DNA from: Prorocentrum cordatum
Lineage: Eukaryota; Sar; Dinophyceae; Prorocentrales; Prorocentraceae
Length of the DNA stretch: 64,000 nucleotides
NCBI GenBank assembly: GCA_963575745.1
Contig: CAUYUJ010003914.1
Span: 226,001-290,000 of the forward strand
Direction: 5' to 3'
The translations under genes and the position numbers were made by a program. The notes beneath the pieces are model-generated. The model was not told the origin of the DNA and made no database searches. It saw only the letters and a list, made by a program, of their open reading frames with translations. Every line of letters begins with the position of its first letter. Position 1 is the first letter of the stretch. Of this stretch, positions 19,857 through 30,315 are shown in pieces.

Positions 19857-19870
19857 TCGACATCGTCGTC
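19786..19870. repeat. (GAC)n microsatellite
   Basis: A GAC/ACG trinucleotide tract of about 80 bp with few interruptions. Confidence 0.95.
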
Positions 19871-20042
19871 AAAACAGTTGCCAAGGTGTCCCCGTGAGGG
19901 CATACATTGGCACGGCCTAGTGGATGAGCAGACCTGGTGAATCCGAAGCAGCGTGCAACACATTCCCACCGCCCGCTTCTGCCACGGCCTTCGACAAGCA
20001 GGGGAAACAGTATGACGCGAAGGGGCACGAAGGAGGACAGCT

Positions 20043-20310
20043 TCATGATCGTATGAGCGGGCAGGTTTGATGCAACGCCTGGGCAGCGACGACGACGTTG
20101 CGGCGATCGCCGCGACGACCGCGGCGACGTCGACAGCGACGACAGCGCTCGGCCCTGGCCTGCACGCCGCTGCGCCCGAGGTCCGGCCGGACACGCTTGA
20201 TCACCGTGTCGAGGAACGCCTGAGGGGGGTGCGGGAAGCACGGGCCCGTCGCCCTGCCGGAGATCTGGTCCGCTCGGTCGGCGAAGCAGCCTTCGATGCC
20301 AACTGGCGCC
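20043..20310 (-). CDS. Candidate exon, hypothetical protein
   Basis: The minus strand reads VGIEGCFADRADQISGRATG, PCFPHPPQAFLDTVIKRVRP and DLGRSGVQARAERC with almost every third position G or C. This is the strongest codon bias of any segment here. An acceptor-like 'ttccgcggcgccag' lies directly upstream at about 20305, and the frame ends at TGA at 20043-20045 after an Arg-rich stretch. It is internal, with no ATG, so it is likely to be missed by start-to-stop scans. No family recognised. Confidence 0.45.
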
Positions 20311-20684
20311 GCGGAAGGAGCACGGCGTCGAGAGTCTTGGACGGGAGCTCATTCTCATCCTGTTTGCTCGCTGCTCGGCGCATGGTTCAACCAGAAGGCA
20401 CTTGCACACCACCACGATGCCTGGCCATGGACATCCTGGACCCCAGGGTGGTGTACAGCCGTCACCGTGCCTTCAGCACGTAGTGGAATGTCCCAAGGCT
20501 CCTCGCTCAAGAAGGAGCCGATGAGGAATATTGAAAGGAGGGTAATCAAAGAGAGCGCGCTGGAGGTCCTTCATAATGTGAGGGGCCGTCCTGGGCCCCG
20601 GGGCCGACAATACTTTGTTCTGGGATGCAGAACCAACCAGGGCGGACCCTGAGTATGGGGGATCTGTGGGACTGGGACACGAGG

Positions 20685-20727
20685 AGGAGGAGGAGGAGGA
20701 GGAGGAGGAGGAGGAGGAGGAGGAGGT
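20685..20727. repeat. (GGA)n microsatellite
   Basis: About 14 GGA units. Confidence 0.95.
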
Positions 20728-20869
20728 GTAGCCCTGAGAGGTTCCAGGGTGCAGAGGTCCTTCAGGGCCTGGATCCCTGGTTTCCCAGGCGCCGCTGGGC
20801 CCTCCTGGGCGTGCCTGGGTGTGTCGCGTGGGCCTCCCGGGACGGTGACCCCACCCCTCAGGGTCCAAA

Positions 20870-21420
20870 AGCAGGTGCAGAGGGCCCCCAAAAGGCCCCA
20901 GGAGGGCCCAAGAGGCCTCCGAGACGGCCGAAGAGCTTTCCAAGATGCCCAAGACGGCCCCAAGACGGTCTGAGAAGCCTTCCAGACACCCCCAGAGGCC
21001 TCCAAGAGGCCTCCCACGAGGCAGAATTCATTGGTTTGCCTCAGGTCTTTCAAGGAGTTCAGCGTTCACGCCTTTCGGTGTCCCGACGCTCCAAGACGGT
21101 CCACTATGCCCAAGACGGCCTTAGAGGCCCCCAGGAGGGCCCCAAGACGGCCCAAGCCAAGACGGCCCAGGAGGCGCCCAAAGCTGCCAAGGAGGGCCCA
21201 AAGACGGCCCCAAGAGGAGGCCCAGATGGGGAACCCGAAACGACATTTCGAGCCCTCGGCCCCGCGGGACCCCCAGGAGGCGCCCCAAGAGGCCCCCAAA
21301 GGCCCCCAAGAGGCCCACTAACTGCTCCCACGAGGCTCCCGAGGGCGCCCCGAGGAGACCTGAAGAAGCATCCCTGAGAACGTTGACCACGACCCAGGCA
21401 CGGTGGCGGGATGGGACGAA
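20870..21420. repeat. Family F large repeat, copy 1
   Basis: Degenerate 14-16-bp units of the type 'cccaagacggcccaagagg' fill about 550 bp. Two non-periodic landmarks mark it as a defined element. One is 'cgaaacgacatttcgagccc' at about 21238. The other is a right end 'cccaggcacggtggcgggat' at about 21395. Both recur in the copies at 43.8-44.5 and 62.5-63.4 kb. Open frames on both strands (Gly-Pro-Pro-Arg or Leu-Leu-Gly-Ser-Trp) reflect periodicity. Confidence 0.8.
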
Positions 21421-21604
21421 GGCTATTAGATAACCTCGTGTCTTCGACCCGGAAAACCTATAGTCTATGTGCAGTATCCTATGGCCCAGGATGGCCCTGG
21501 CCGGAGATGAAGAATGACATACGACTAGCTGCGTTCGGTGGGCGATCGGCTGCAATACCTGGTGCGAATGATTCAGCTCGGCCTCCTCCCCCTCGACTCC
21601 CCAC

Positions 21605-21683
21605 TCCCTCCTCCTCCTCCTCCTCCTCCTCCTCCTCCTCCTTCGCCTCCTCCTCCTCCTCCTCCTCCTCTTCCTCCTTCCCC
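21605..21683. repeat. (TCC)n microsatellite
   Basis: A TCC tract of about 80 bp with CTTCGCC and CTTCC interruptions. Confidence 0.95.
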
Positions 21684-21766
21684 CCTCTGCCGTCGGTGCC
21701 CACTCCCCAACGAGCCCATCGTTGCGATGGCATCTGCTGCTCCCTGCAACACCTCAACACCCGCCC

Positions 21767-22154
21767 TCACTGCCGGCGTGGCAAACGTCGTCTCGCCGAC
21801 ATTCCCCGCCGGCCAAGCCCCGGCAGAACGAGAGGCGGATCCTTGATCTGCTCGCAGCGTGCAGCTCCAAAGCCTCGAGCGATCTTCTGCTCGCCCCAGC
21901 ACTCGATCACGAGGGGCTCCTGCGGGCAGCAAGGGCAGAGCCGAGGGGACAACGAGCCCCGGCCTCGGCGGTGTGCGCCTGCGCTCGAAGAAGCGAGGAG
22001 CCAGACAACAGCACAAACACAAACGTTGGAGGTCCGCCTGGAGACACTGGATCGGCGTCTGGACCTTAGCATGCAGGAAGAGGTCCTGGAAGAACGCGGT
22101 CCTGCGCGTTCCGCCGCGCAGTGGGTCCCGCGACCCTCCGCGGCCACGGAATCG
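21767..22154 (-). CDS. Two candidate exons joined by a 46-nt intron (hypothetical)
   Basis: The minus-strand upstream exon contains TAFFQDLFLHAKVQTPIQCL and QADLQ, and it is cut at 22024 by GTTTGT. After 46 pyrimidine-rich nucleotides ending GAGCGCAG at 21979, the frame resumes as RAHRRGRGSLSPRLCPCCPQ, EPLVIECWGEQKIARGFGAA and RCEQIKDPPLVLPG. It stops at TGA at 21767-21769. Both flanking segments have protein-like composition, and the C(P)CC run with further cysteines hints at a metal-binding site. The plus strand over 21840-21960 is also open with a helical-looking frame, which lowers confidence. No family recognised. Confidence 0.4.
21979..22024 (-). other. Candidate 46-nt GT-AG intron
   Basis: Starts GTTTGTGTTTGTGC and ends CTTCTTCGAGCGCAG on the minus strand, T-rich throughout. 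Removal keeps one frame with the split codon C/GC giving Arg. Confidence 0.45.
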
Positions 22155-22416
22155 TCAACAAGACGACGCGGTGTGAGGAGCTGGGCCTGCGGAGAGCCCC
22201 GAGGTCCAGGACCTGCTTGCCCTCAGAGTCCCCGTCCTTCGCTGCCCTGCACCTCCGGGCCCGCCGAACCAAGACGCTGCCAACCAGGGGTCTGGACATC
22301 CCGCCTGGGGAGGGCGAATCATGGACAAAGCCTCGACCCTCGGCTGCACTCCCATCGGGCGCACCAGACAGTCCTGGGTCCTCGGCGTCCCCACCCCCAA
22401 GTCGTGGGCTGCTGGA

Positions 22417-22560
22417 CGGTGCCCCTGGCCCGAGGTGCCCCCAGCTTTGAGCTCCTTTCTGGAGCCCCAGGGGGCCCTCTCGGCCTCGTGAGGGGTGCTC
22501 TCGAGGCCGAGAAGGCCTGCTTGTAAATCCTGGGGGGCCCCTCGGGCCAGGGGCACCACT
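22417..22560. repeat. 144-bp fold-back repeat
   Basis: The arm 'cggtgcccctggcccgaggt' (from 22417) pairs with 'cccctcgggccaggggcacc' (to 22558). A second inner pair ('ctcggcctcgtgag' with 'ctcgaggccgag') continues the hairpin. No other copy noticed in the window. Confidence 0.65.
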
Positions 22561-22683
22561 GGCAACACCCGCCCGAGGGGGCTCTGAGCACCCTCTCCCG
22601 CCGAGGGCGCGCGGAACGCGCCGGGGGCGGCGAGGGAGGCGCGCCGCACAGGTGGGTGGAGAGAGGGAGCCCAGCGCCGACCT

Positions 22684-23439
22684 TCAGAAGCCCGCGCGGG
22701 CCTTCGGCAGGCGATGCTCGACGGTTGCGTGTGCGTCTCTGCCCCGGGTCGGAGATGCCCGCCGGCAAGGCGCGAGCGCCTCTGGAGGGTGCCAAAAAGG
22801 ACCGGGTTCGTGGGCCAGCGGAGAGGAGCAGCTGTGTGTGTGCGCCTGCCCGTCTCCGCGCGGTGCTGTTTGCGTCCCTAGCCTCCTGGGGCGAGGCGCC
22901 GCACCCTGCAGTGCGAGGCCCCTGTCCCTGCTGGACGGAGTCGAGCGCGCCGCCTCCTGCTCCGTTCGATCCTGTCCACCTGCGGCCCTGGCTCTTTCAC
23001 CATCGGGAGCGCTGGCCAGCCCTGCTTGGGTAGAGCGATGGACTGCCATTTGACAAGGTACTCTGTGGCCCAGGCCATCTAGATCGATGGGGTCGCACAC
23101 GCCCGAGATCGAACCACGCACTGGCAAGTTGATGGACCGATGAAGAACTGTCGCGTGCTGGGTAGCAAGAGCAGAATCGATCTTCCAACCCGCACGATCC
23201 TTGTAAAATAGGGCCCACGTCTTCTCTGGCTCTGAGTTGTCGTTCCCAGAGCTTTCTGCTGAGAAGACCCCGTGCGCCTTGTCGTACTTACAGTGCACGA
23301 TGTACCTCGCCCAGCGGCCCAAGAGCAGGGACTCCGCAGATGGGCTACGCAATAAGAGAGGGCAATTCTTGGTGAAACTTCTGGACGCTGAAGAGAAGTG
23401 CCTCAAATCTAAGACAAGCATCCGCTTCCCCTCAGACAT
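22684..23439 (-). CDS. Candidate coding segment, hypothetical protein
   Basis: A 251-codon minus frame. The first ~135 codons look coding: MSEGKRMLVLDLRHFSSASR, GRWARYIVHCKYDKAHGVFS, EPEKTWALFYKDRAGWKIDS and VCDPIDLDGLGHRVPC. The rest turns into Arg/Pro/Ala filler. An internal GTAAGT (after IVHC) is followed 33 nt later by 'ggtcttctcag', in frame, so a very short intron or a retained in-frame stretch are both possible. It ends at TGA at 22684. No family recognised. Confidence 0.35.
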   Translation of the reverse strand: MSEGKRMLVLDLRHFSSASRSFTKNCPLLLRSPSAESLLLGRWARYIVHCKYDKAHGVFSAESSGNDNSEPEKTWALFYKDRAGWKIDSALATQHATVLHRSINLPVRGSISGVCDPIDLDGLGHRVPCQMAVHRSTQAGLASAPDGERARAAGGQDRTEQEAARSTPSSRDRGLALQGAAPRPRRLGTQTAPRGDGQAHTHSCSSPLAHEPGPFWHPPEALAPCRRASPTRGRDAHATVEHRLPKARAGF

Positions 23440-23777
23440 CTAGCGAATCTCTGTCAGCCCAACGTCAGCTCGGCGAATCCCGCGAAGCGATTTGCTGAAG
23501 CAAGGCGATCGCGCTTGCGGGGGGGGGGAGAACAACGCCCGTACATGCTATGCCATCGAGATCCACCACGTCTCTCGTCCTCATGCTGTGCACGTTCGTC
23601 CTGCTTCTCTTGCCTCTTCATCCTCCTCCTCCGCCCCTTCCCTCTGACACATCCTCTCTAACCCATCCTCTCCTCTCTCCTTTCTGCCTCCCACGCCCTC
23701 CCTCATGCTCCCCCTTGCCTCATCATCCTGCCCCTCTACGCAACATACACTTTGTCGACCACCACTCCGACTGCAAA
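23440..23777. other. Unassigned, partly pyrimidine-rich
   Basis: 23600-23720 is C/T-rich with CCTCCT words. No gene supported. Confidence 0.3.
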
Positions 23778-23900
23778 ACACACGCACGCACGCACGCACG
23801 CACACACGCACACACACAAACACACAAATACACAAACACAGATATACACACAGACACACACACACACAAACACACAGGCACAGACACAGACGCACACATG
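23778..23900. repeat. CACG/CACA compound microsatellite
   Basis: (ACGC)n followed by (ACACAA/ACAG)n over about 120 bp. Confidence 0.93.
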
Positions 23901-25204
23901 AAACGTTGAGAATGATCGCTGCTGCTGATAGTATTCAGGAATGGGCAGGGCGCTGTAATGCGGGAGCCGCGGTGTTCAGCGTGACGTAGAACTCCGAGGC
24001 GGATACCTTTTGAGGAACAGAAGTGCTCCGGAGGTACTGCAGACAACGCGAGAACATGGACACGTCGGTGGACAAACCACGATCAACATGGCATACTGCC
24101 GTACACGTGTCAGGACCGTTCTTGGTCCGCCGCGAAGCCTTCAAACCTCCCAGGGCCCAGAGAAGGGCAGCCGATCGTGGCGTGCGGAAGACATGTGACG
24201 TTCGCACTGGACACACATGAACAGGTAGCCGAAGCGCCAGGCCCTCAAGGGTGGCTGCAGCGCTTCGAACAAATACTAGCTCTCGGGACGGCGGTCCTGA
24301 GTAGGAAGATGTGGGCGAAGGCGATGGTACCAGGAAGCATCAGAACCCAGGCGTCGGGTGCCCCGCTCGCCCAGGCGATCTGAGAAACACGGGAGCCCTC
24401 TCTCTGGGAGGGGGGAGGGGGGGGGGGCGGGCAAAATCCATTGCCACAGAACTTGGCGGGCGATTTCAAAAGCGCGCAGGCTATACTTTTGTGAACCCCA
24501 CACCCCCAAAGGAAGTGGTGCCCAAAGAAAATCGAAGGCGTTGCAATAATCTTGGCGAGGAATCAGACTTCTGGCCCTCAGGGTGCCACAAGGAGGACCT
24601 CTTCAAAACGAGTTCCTTTGCGAACAAGAACTTCAGTGGTGAGCAACAGGTGGTTCTCGTCCGTATTCTGGCCGATATAGCGGTGCCTCCAAAATGTTCT
24701 CACGCTGTCCTTCTCTGACCTTCAGTCCCCGCAGAAATAGGGCCCCCCCCCTGCCTTGGGACTCACGACATCCATCTGGCGGGGCGGTGCTCATCTTCGT
24801 TTCCCACTAAGAAAAACAAAATGTGGCCACCGCCTCGTCGACGGTAAATTGTACAGCGCCTAGAAGCAGGAGGTTGATAAAAGATGAACCAACAATCCTT
24901 AACCCCATGGCAGCGTCAATTGCGACCCCGACTGGCAAGAACTGAAGACCCGTGGAACCTAGAACTGCATACTGTCAGCGGCCGACCCTGATCTTTGAAA
25001 TGTGGCTGGGAAGACGAGCGCCATGTAATATCAAGATACGTGATAAAGAAACCGTGACGGGACACTTATATCAATGTGTACTGCCCAGTTGCGCGAGGTC
25101 CGCACAAGAATGTGGCGGGCGGCGAGAAGAGCAGGGGCTCCTTCGAAATATACCAGGCAATGGTGCTTCTTTGTTGTGCTGGTGGCCGCCGTCTTCCCGA
25201 ACAC
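23901..25204. other. Unassigned unique sequence
   Basis: No repeat families. A plus frame at 24440-24718 (AGYTFVNPTPPKEVVPKENR, FKTSSFANKNFSGEQQVVL) is mildly coding-like but has no splice support. A 12-nt G run is at about 24411-24426. Confidence 0.3.
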
Positions 25205-25340
25205 CTACCTTGGACAAGCGCGCTCCACCACTCGCAAGAGCAGCTGCTCGCAAACGGCCCGGATCCACGGCATCGACGCAAGGAAGCTCCATGCTTTTGG
25301 ACTTCTGAAAGCTGGCACTTTATGGGTAGTGAGACGCACT
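25205..25340. repeat. Family R dispersed repeat, copy 2 (possibly coding-derived)
   Basis: Counterpart of 8165-8300. On the minus strand this copy reads ASMPWIRAVCEQLLLRVVER followed by ACPR and a TAG stop. The frame is partly conserved in the other copy, which suggests descent from coding sequence. Confidence 0.5.
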
Positions 25341-25924
25341 CGGTGATACTTGCCCGGTAGTGAGCACTTTTGACCAACACTGCCCCTCGGGGGGCGAGAG
25401 CCCGGAGAGCCGGGCCGGGCCGCCCGCCGGCGGCCGCGGAGCGTCAAGGAACCCAGAGGCGTGGAAACGATCCTTCGCCACATCCCCGGGAAGCGCTGCC
25501 CCCGCCTTCGGAGCGAACGGGTAACGGTGCAACGGGCCGCACTGCATCATAGAGAGAGAAAACCAGCACGGCCGGTCTGAAGATGATGATCAAGGCATCC
25601 AGGACGACCATGGACACGACGACACTCAGAGTGCGAAGGACGGCCATGAAGTGCGGAGGTGGTTACGGAGCGATTACTCCCAAGCCAGGGCGCTTCCCAT
25701 CCCACGCGCGGCATGTATCAACAGGTTCGATGTTTCTGTACCCGTGCGTATATGCATGCGGTGATATTCTACATGGTAAACAGAGGAACTTGAAGAGGAC
25801 ATGGCGGACTGACAAGAAGAAAGGTTGAAAGGGATAAACATAGACAAACAATGAACAAGTAGAGAGGCGGCACCAACACCTAATAGACTCATTAGACCAC
25901 CACACAGGCATGTCGCTGTCCATC
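25341..25924. other. Unassigned unique sequence
   Basis: No repeats and no gene I can support. Confidence 0.3.
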
Positions 25925-26110
25925 TACACTTGCACATTGATTCGCATGGCGGTTGAATGCCGATGTACATTTCAACTGCGATTGAACTTATTTGTTAATC
26001 ACAACTGTATGTGTATTTCGAATTCAGTTTCGCTTTACAAAGTGATTGTCAGATCGACGCGCATTCCTTGCTAATTTCGATTGACACTGGATTTGTGCGT
26101 CGCTTTGAAT
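25925..26110. repeat. Degenerate TTCGA(t/c)TTGCA-type repeat
   Basis: Irregular ~12-bp words such as 'cacattgattcgcatgg', 'tgccgatgtacatttc' and 'ttcgattgacac'. The same style recurs at 27860-28090 and 48855-49335. Confidence 0.5.
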
Positions 26111-26365
26111 GACGATTGTACCTATCAGAATGAGGGGGCAGAACGGTCATTCATTGTCCCGGGGTGCGTGGCTGAAGTGGGGATCCGTGGTGAGGGTTCT
26201 GCTTGCTGCGTTGTTGTTGTTGCTGTTGAATGTAAATTGCTAAGCCATTCATATTGTTGGACCCCCCCCAGGCGCCCTGGCGCTCTCGCCTCGGCGCCAG
26301 CTGCATTTTCATTGAAAATGTAGCTCACTCTCAAGCGGCTTGGGGGACCGCCACAACTGGCCCCC

Positions 26366-26505
<140 letters not shown>

Positions 26506-26507
26506 CT

Positions 26508-27070
26508 CCAGACTTCCTTTTTTACTCAGGGCCAGTGCTCTTGCTCGCCGCCGAAAGCCGCCGTCCCAACAAAACCAGCGCTACCGCTCAAGACTTCCTC
26601 CCGTTTTACCTTGGACTGGCGCGCTACTGTTTCTCTGATCGGCAACGCCCCCAGCAACAACAACGCTCCCGCTCAAGACTTCCTCCCTTTTTTACTCAAG
26701 GCGGTGCTCCTCCTCGCCGCCGAAAACAGCCGTCCCGACTAAACCAGCGCCTCCGCCCGAGACTTCCTCCCGTTTTACGCTGGCCTGGCGCCCTAGTTGT
26801 CGCCGCTCCCAGCAAAAACAACGCTCCCGCTCGTGGCTTCCTCCCTTTTCCTCAGGACGGTGCTGTTCCTCGCCGCCGGCAGCCCCAGTCCCGGCAAAAC
26901 CATGGTTCCCGCTTGATACTCCCTCCCTTTCTATTCAGGGCCAGGTCCTTGCCTCGCCGCCGACAGCCCCCATCCCCACCAAGGCAATCATGTCGCTCGA
27001 TACTTCCTTGTGCTTTATCCTTGGCTGGGGCTCCACTGGCGGTCTCGCATCGGCGCAGCAAAGCGCGGGC
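26508..27070. repeat. Seven-unit ~84-bp tandem repeat
   Basis: Units start with 'agacttcctcccgtttta' or variants at about 26508, 26591, 26676, 26760, 26834, 26916 and 27000 (spacing 74-85 bp). Unit interiors alternate between a 'cagggccagtgctcttgctcg' type and a 'ttggactggcgcg' type, hinting at a ~168-bp higher-order unit. The plus-strand open frame through it is a by-product. Confidence 0.8.
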
Positions 27071-27251
27071 ATGCGTTTTCGAGACGGGATGTGTTGAAAT
27101 TAATCGGAGGTGTTTGCAAGACCTCATTATGCGGGAGATCTGGGAATGGGAATAAAGGACCCCGCTATAGAGCAATAATCCTTCATGATTGGGGGTGGTT
27201 ATCATGATGGGCGCATGCTTCGTGTGGAAACATCGCGCATGAGGGTAAAAT

Positions 27252-27345
27252 GAGTGTTGTTGTTGATGTTGTTGTTGCTGCTGTTGCTGATGGTATTAGT
27301 GGTATTGGTGTTGTTGTTGGTATTGTTGTTGTCGTCGTACCACCC
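27252..27345. repeat. (TTG)n microsatellite
   Basis: TTG units with ATG, CTG and GTA variants. Confidence 0.85.
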
Positions 27346-27645
27346 GCGACCCACCCCGCGACCCACCCGCGACCCAACCTGCGACCCACCCGTGACCCAC
27401 CCCGCGACCCACACGCGACCCACCCCGCGAACCACCCGCGACCCACCCGCGACCCACACGCGACCCACCCCGCGACCCATCCGCGACCCACCCGCGTCCC
27501 ACCTGCGACCCACCCCGCGACCCACCCGCGACCCACCCCGCAACCCACCCGCGACCCACCCCGCGACCCACCCCGTGACCCACCCGCGACCCACCCCGCG
27601 ACCCATCCGCGACCCACCCGCGACCCACCCGCGACCGACCCACAT
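27338..27645. repeat. CGACCCACC minisatellite
   Basis: About 28 units of 'cgacccaccc' or 'cgacccaccccg' (10 and 12 bp mixed). Ends in 'gcgaccgacccac'. Confidence 0.95.
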
Positions 27646-27654
27646 TGGTTTATC

Positions 27655-27740
27655 AAAAAATCGGCGCCTGCGGCGGGCTCGTTGTACATTGTTTGTGAAA
27701 CGTTGGCGCCTGCGGCGGGCTTCTCCCGAGTCTCGCAGAC
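27655..27740. repeat. ~48-bp direct duplication
   Basis: 'tcggcgcctgcggcgggctcg' then 'tgtacattgtttgtgaaacg' followed by 'ttggcgcctgcggcgggctt'. The 'gcgcctgcggcgggct' word is repeated 49 bp apart. Confidence 0.5.
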
Positions 27741-27859
27741 TGCCGACGTCACCACCGCCCCTCACTCTTATCCACATCTGTGGGGTGCAATGTACTTGCT
27801 TTGGCGACTTAAGTTCGGATGTCCCTTTCGACTGCCGTTGGAAGGACTTTTCGATTAGC

Positions 27860-28135
27860 GTCTCGACTGCGATTAGATAGGCATGCCGATTTGCAATGCG
27901 ATGTGCAGTTTAGTCCGCACGGTCGATGCATTACAATGTGCAGCTAAAACTGTCAATGGCGTCGCATCTCGAATCGCACGCCGCAATGAACTGTGGCTCC
28001 GATCTGCCGCTCAAGATCAAAACGCTTCAGTATGCCGAATCACATGTCGACTTGCATGTTCATTGCCATTGGGTTTGAATGTTTCGCTTTGCCCCACCAC
28101 GGGATAACCATCGGGACAACCATCGGGACAAACCC
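27860..28135. repeat. Degenerate TTCGATTTGCA repeat followed by GGGACAACC units
   Basis: 27860-28090 holds irregular 'cgatttgcaatgcgatgtgca' words. 28100-28130 has three 'cgggacaaccat'-like units. The same succession, much larger, occurs at 48855-49740, so the two blocks share an ancestry. Confidence 0.6.
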
Positions 28136-28269
28136 AGGCACCGCCCCCACGCCACGAACCGACACCGATGCAGACTGTGTTGCGTTCGGTGGGGGCCGCT
28201 TCGTTCTCACCCTCCCCGACCTGCCACAACGAGGTAAATTGTTTGTCCTTTGACTCCTAACGGAGAGCC

Positions 28270-28485
28270 CGAGGGCGAAGTGAGCGCCCATGTTGACGAA
28301 CGAACAATACACACCCATACCCATAGGCGGGTCGGCGGAAGGGGGACTAGCTATGGGTATGGGTGCGGCTTGTCGGACCCTGGGGGAGGCTCCCGTTCGA
28401 ACGGGACCCCCATCCAACAACACGCACCCATAGCCCCCTCCGTCCCCCCTTGTGGGTATAGGTGCGTGCTGTTCGTCCGTCACAC
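28270..28485 (+). mobile_element. Family N nested hairpin element, copy 1
   Basis: The outer arms 'gacgaacgaacaatacacac' (28294 onward) and the complement of 'gcgtgctgttcgtccgtc' (to 28484) pair over about 36 bp. An inner arm pair 'gctatgggtatgggtgcgg' / 'gcacccatagc' encloses 'ggctcccgttcgaacgggac'. The inner ~85 bp match 40863-40962 in reverse orientation. Confidence 0.65.
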
Positions 28486-28567
28486 GTCACATTCCATTGA
28501 TTACGACATTGGTCACAATCGTGTCGTGGAGAGCCAGGATAGATCACACCCAATGTCACAATCGACC

Positions 28568-28730
28568 TCGGGCCTTCTCAGACGGCTCGGAAGTCCTCTG
28601 GCCTTCTGAGAGGTTCTCCAAGCCTTCCTCGAAGACATACGAGTCTTCTCACAAAGCCAGGGAGCTTCTGAAGCCCCGATGCCTTGTGCGAGGGCCTTCT
28701 CCTTCTCACTTCCCCCCTCGCTCGCTGCCG
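28568..28730. mobile_element. Family H TIR element, copy 1
   Basis: Shares 'ggccttctgagaggttctcc', 'aagccttcctcgaagaca', 'gggcttctgaag' and 'ccttctccttctcacttccc' blocks with the copies at 38515-38690 and 46261-46453. The right end is 'ctcgctcgctgccg'. The left end is eroded. Confidence 0.65.
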
Positions 28731-29030
28731 CAATTCGTTCGCAGCCATGGGATGCGTGCGCAACAGCTGGATCAGAAATCTTCTTGAGGTTTCGGCCCCC
28801 TCCAAAACCAGTGCGCAATGCCCTGTTTTCGCCTGGTATCTGGTCCTCTTCCTCGCTGCAGCTCTAGTCTCTCGGCGAAACCTTGCGTCGCCATGCTTTG
28901 ACTGACGCCAGATTATCATTTCCCCTTCGACCTCCTCTAAGTCGTAGCTCCGCAGCTCGGGGACCATCTTCGCGACGGGGTGCTTGGAGACCGAGATCAA
29001 TTCCTGAACGTCGGCCGATCTGTACATCAT
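28731..29030 (-). CDS. Candidate exon, hypothetical protein
   Basis: The minus frame starts MMYRSADVQELISVSKHPVA, continues KMVPELRSYDLEEVEGEMII and WRQSKHGDARFRRETRAA, and reads to TGHCALVLEGAETSRRFLIQ before entering the family H element. It is rich in charged residues with normal hydrophobic spacing, so it is a good coding candidate. An alternative frame opens over the last third (GGGRNLKKISDPAVAHASHG). The family H copy starts where the coding look ends, so the gene may be interrupted by it or spliced just before. No family recognised. Confidence 0.4.
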
Positions 29031-29093
29031 CGCCCGTCAAGGTACGAACCAATGGCATGCAGATAACAAGGGAGGACTTGTCCGAATAGCACA

Positions 29094-29565
29094 ATGTGGC
29101 AGGGGGAAACAATTAGTGGACACTCCCCCGCTCCCCAAAACTCAAAGTTGGCACGCGCGGGGGAGACTGCGGTCGAAGTGGAACTCATCAGACCCACCGA
29201 CAGCTTTGAACATTTTGGGGAGGGCAAGGCGTTGACCGATGAGTGTGGCATGCGTGTTCGCTATTATTTGTCCGAGGCATGTATTCTTAATCACGGTCGA
29301 ACTCCGCGATGGCTAACACAGAGAACATCACCTGGGCTATGTGCATACTGGCCGTGCTGGGATTACAGAAGCAAAGAACATCCATCCTGACACGCAAACC
29401 AACTGGTCCAACAGACGTCGCCCGCTTGCCCGCCAGATCATTATGCGGGTCTCCCAGACTCAAGGCAAGTTTAAAGAAGCTATACCAGGCTCGGAGTCGA
29501 AGCGAAGTCTGTATACCCATACCGTGGACGTGACTATACAGAAAGCACAACACTTGAAAGCCTGA
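29094..29565 (+). CDS. Weak plus-strand candidate exons (hypothetical)
   Basis: The plus frame reads SKLARAGETAVEVELIRPTD and SFEHFGEGKALTDECGMRVR up to about 29280. Another frame then reads PLARQIIMRVSQTQGKFKEA and KRSLYTHTVDVTIQKAQHLK to a stop at 29563. The minus strand is also open over parts of this, so the orientation is uncertain. Confidence 0.25.
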
Positions 29566-29569
29566 GGCC

Positions 29570-30310
29570 AATTCTCAAACATCCTGTAGCGCTAGGGGTG
29601 TGAAGCATGTCGCTGCCAGACCAGCGTCTGAAACGCAGCGGCGGCGATGGCGGCACACGCTGATGGAGGGAAGTGACACGCTGACCATGACCAAGGTGTC
29701 GCGAGACTTTTTAGGCACCGATCGTGGTCATGATGCACGCAGGCCGTCGCCAATTCGCGAGGAAGATCCATGAACCGAACTGACGGTGACCAAGGTGAAC
29801 GGCCACCGAGATCGGCAACAACGCTGTCACGATCAATCGTGGTAGTGGTCCTCGGTTTCTCTCTCCCTGCGGCCCAGGAAAGTGTAGCGCAGGAGACCTG
29901 CAGTTAAAGCGTTGAGGTATTGGGCGGTAGCGTTAGATCCCCCAAACGGCATCCGATCCGAAGGGGTCGGACACCCCAGATCATGGGAAGTGCTCGCTGT
30001 CCCCAACCAGTGTCTCGGCACTGTGCTCGGAGGTCTTACCAGATTCCACCCAAAATCGAAGTCTGGGAGGGGGAGGACGCAGCCACCCTGATGCCTGATG
30101 AGAGGAGGGAGGCGGAGGAGATCCCTGCAACGCTACTCCAAGAAGGGGCTGGAGAAAGGGACCAGGAGAGGCCAAGTACCAACAGGCCAAAGGCGTTGTC
30201 TTCCTCAGCGTTCTGGCGCACACTGCCAGCTTTCGTGTGCTCAGTACTGTTGAACATGTACTTCGCACTGCTCTACTCTGCGCGCTGATGGTAAGAACTA
30301 CCATCGAAGA
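29570..30310. other. Unassigned unique sequence
   Basis: No repeats. Mixed short frames, none convincing. Confidence 0.3.
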
Positions 30311-30315
30311 ACCGC

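Noticed and set aside
27338-27645. Regular short repeat considered as a CRISPR-like array
   Set aside because: The units are contiguous 10-12 bp with no spacers, so this is a minisatellite.
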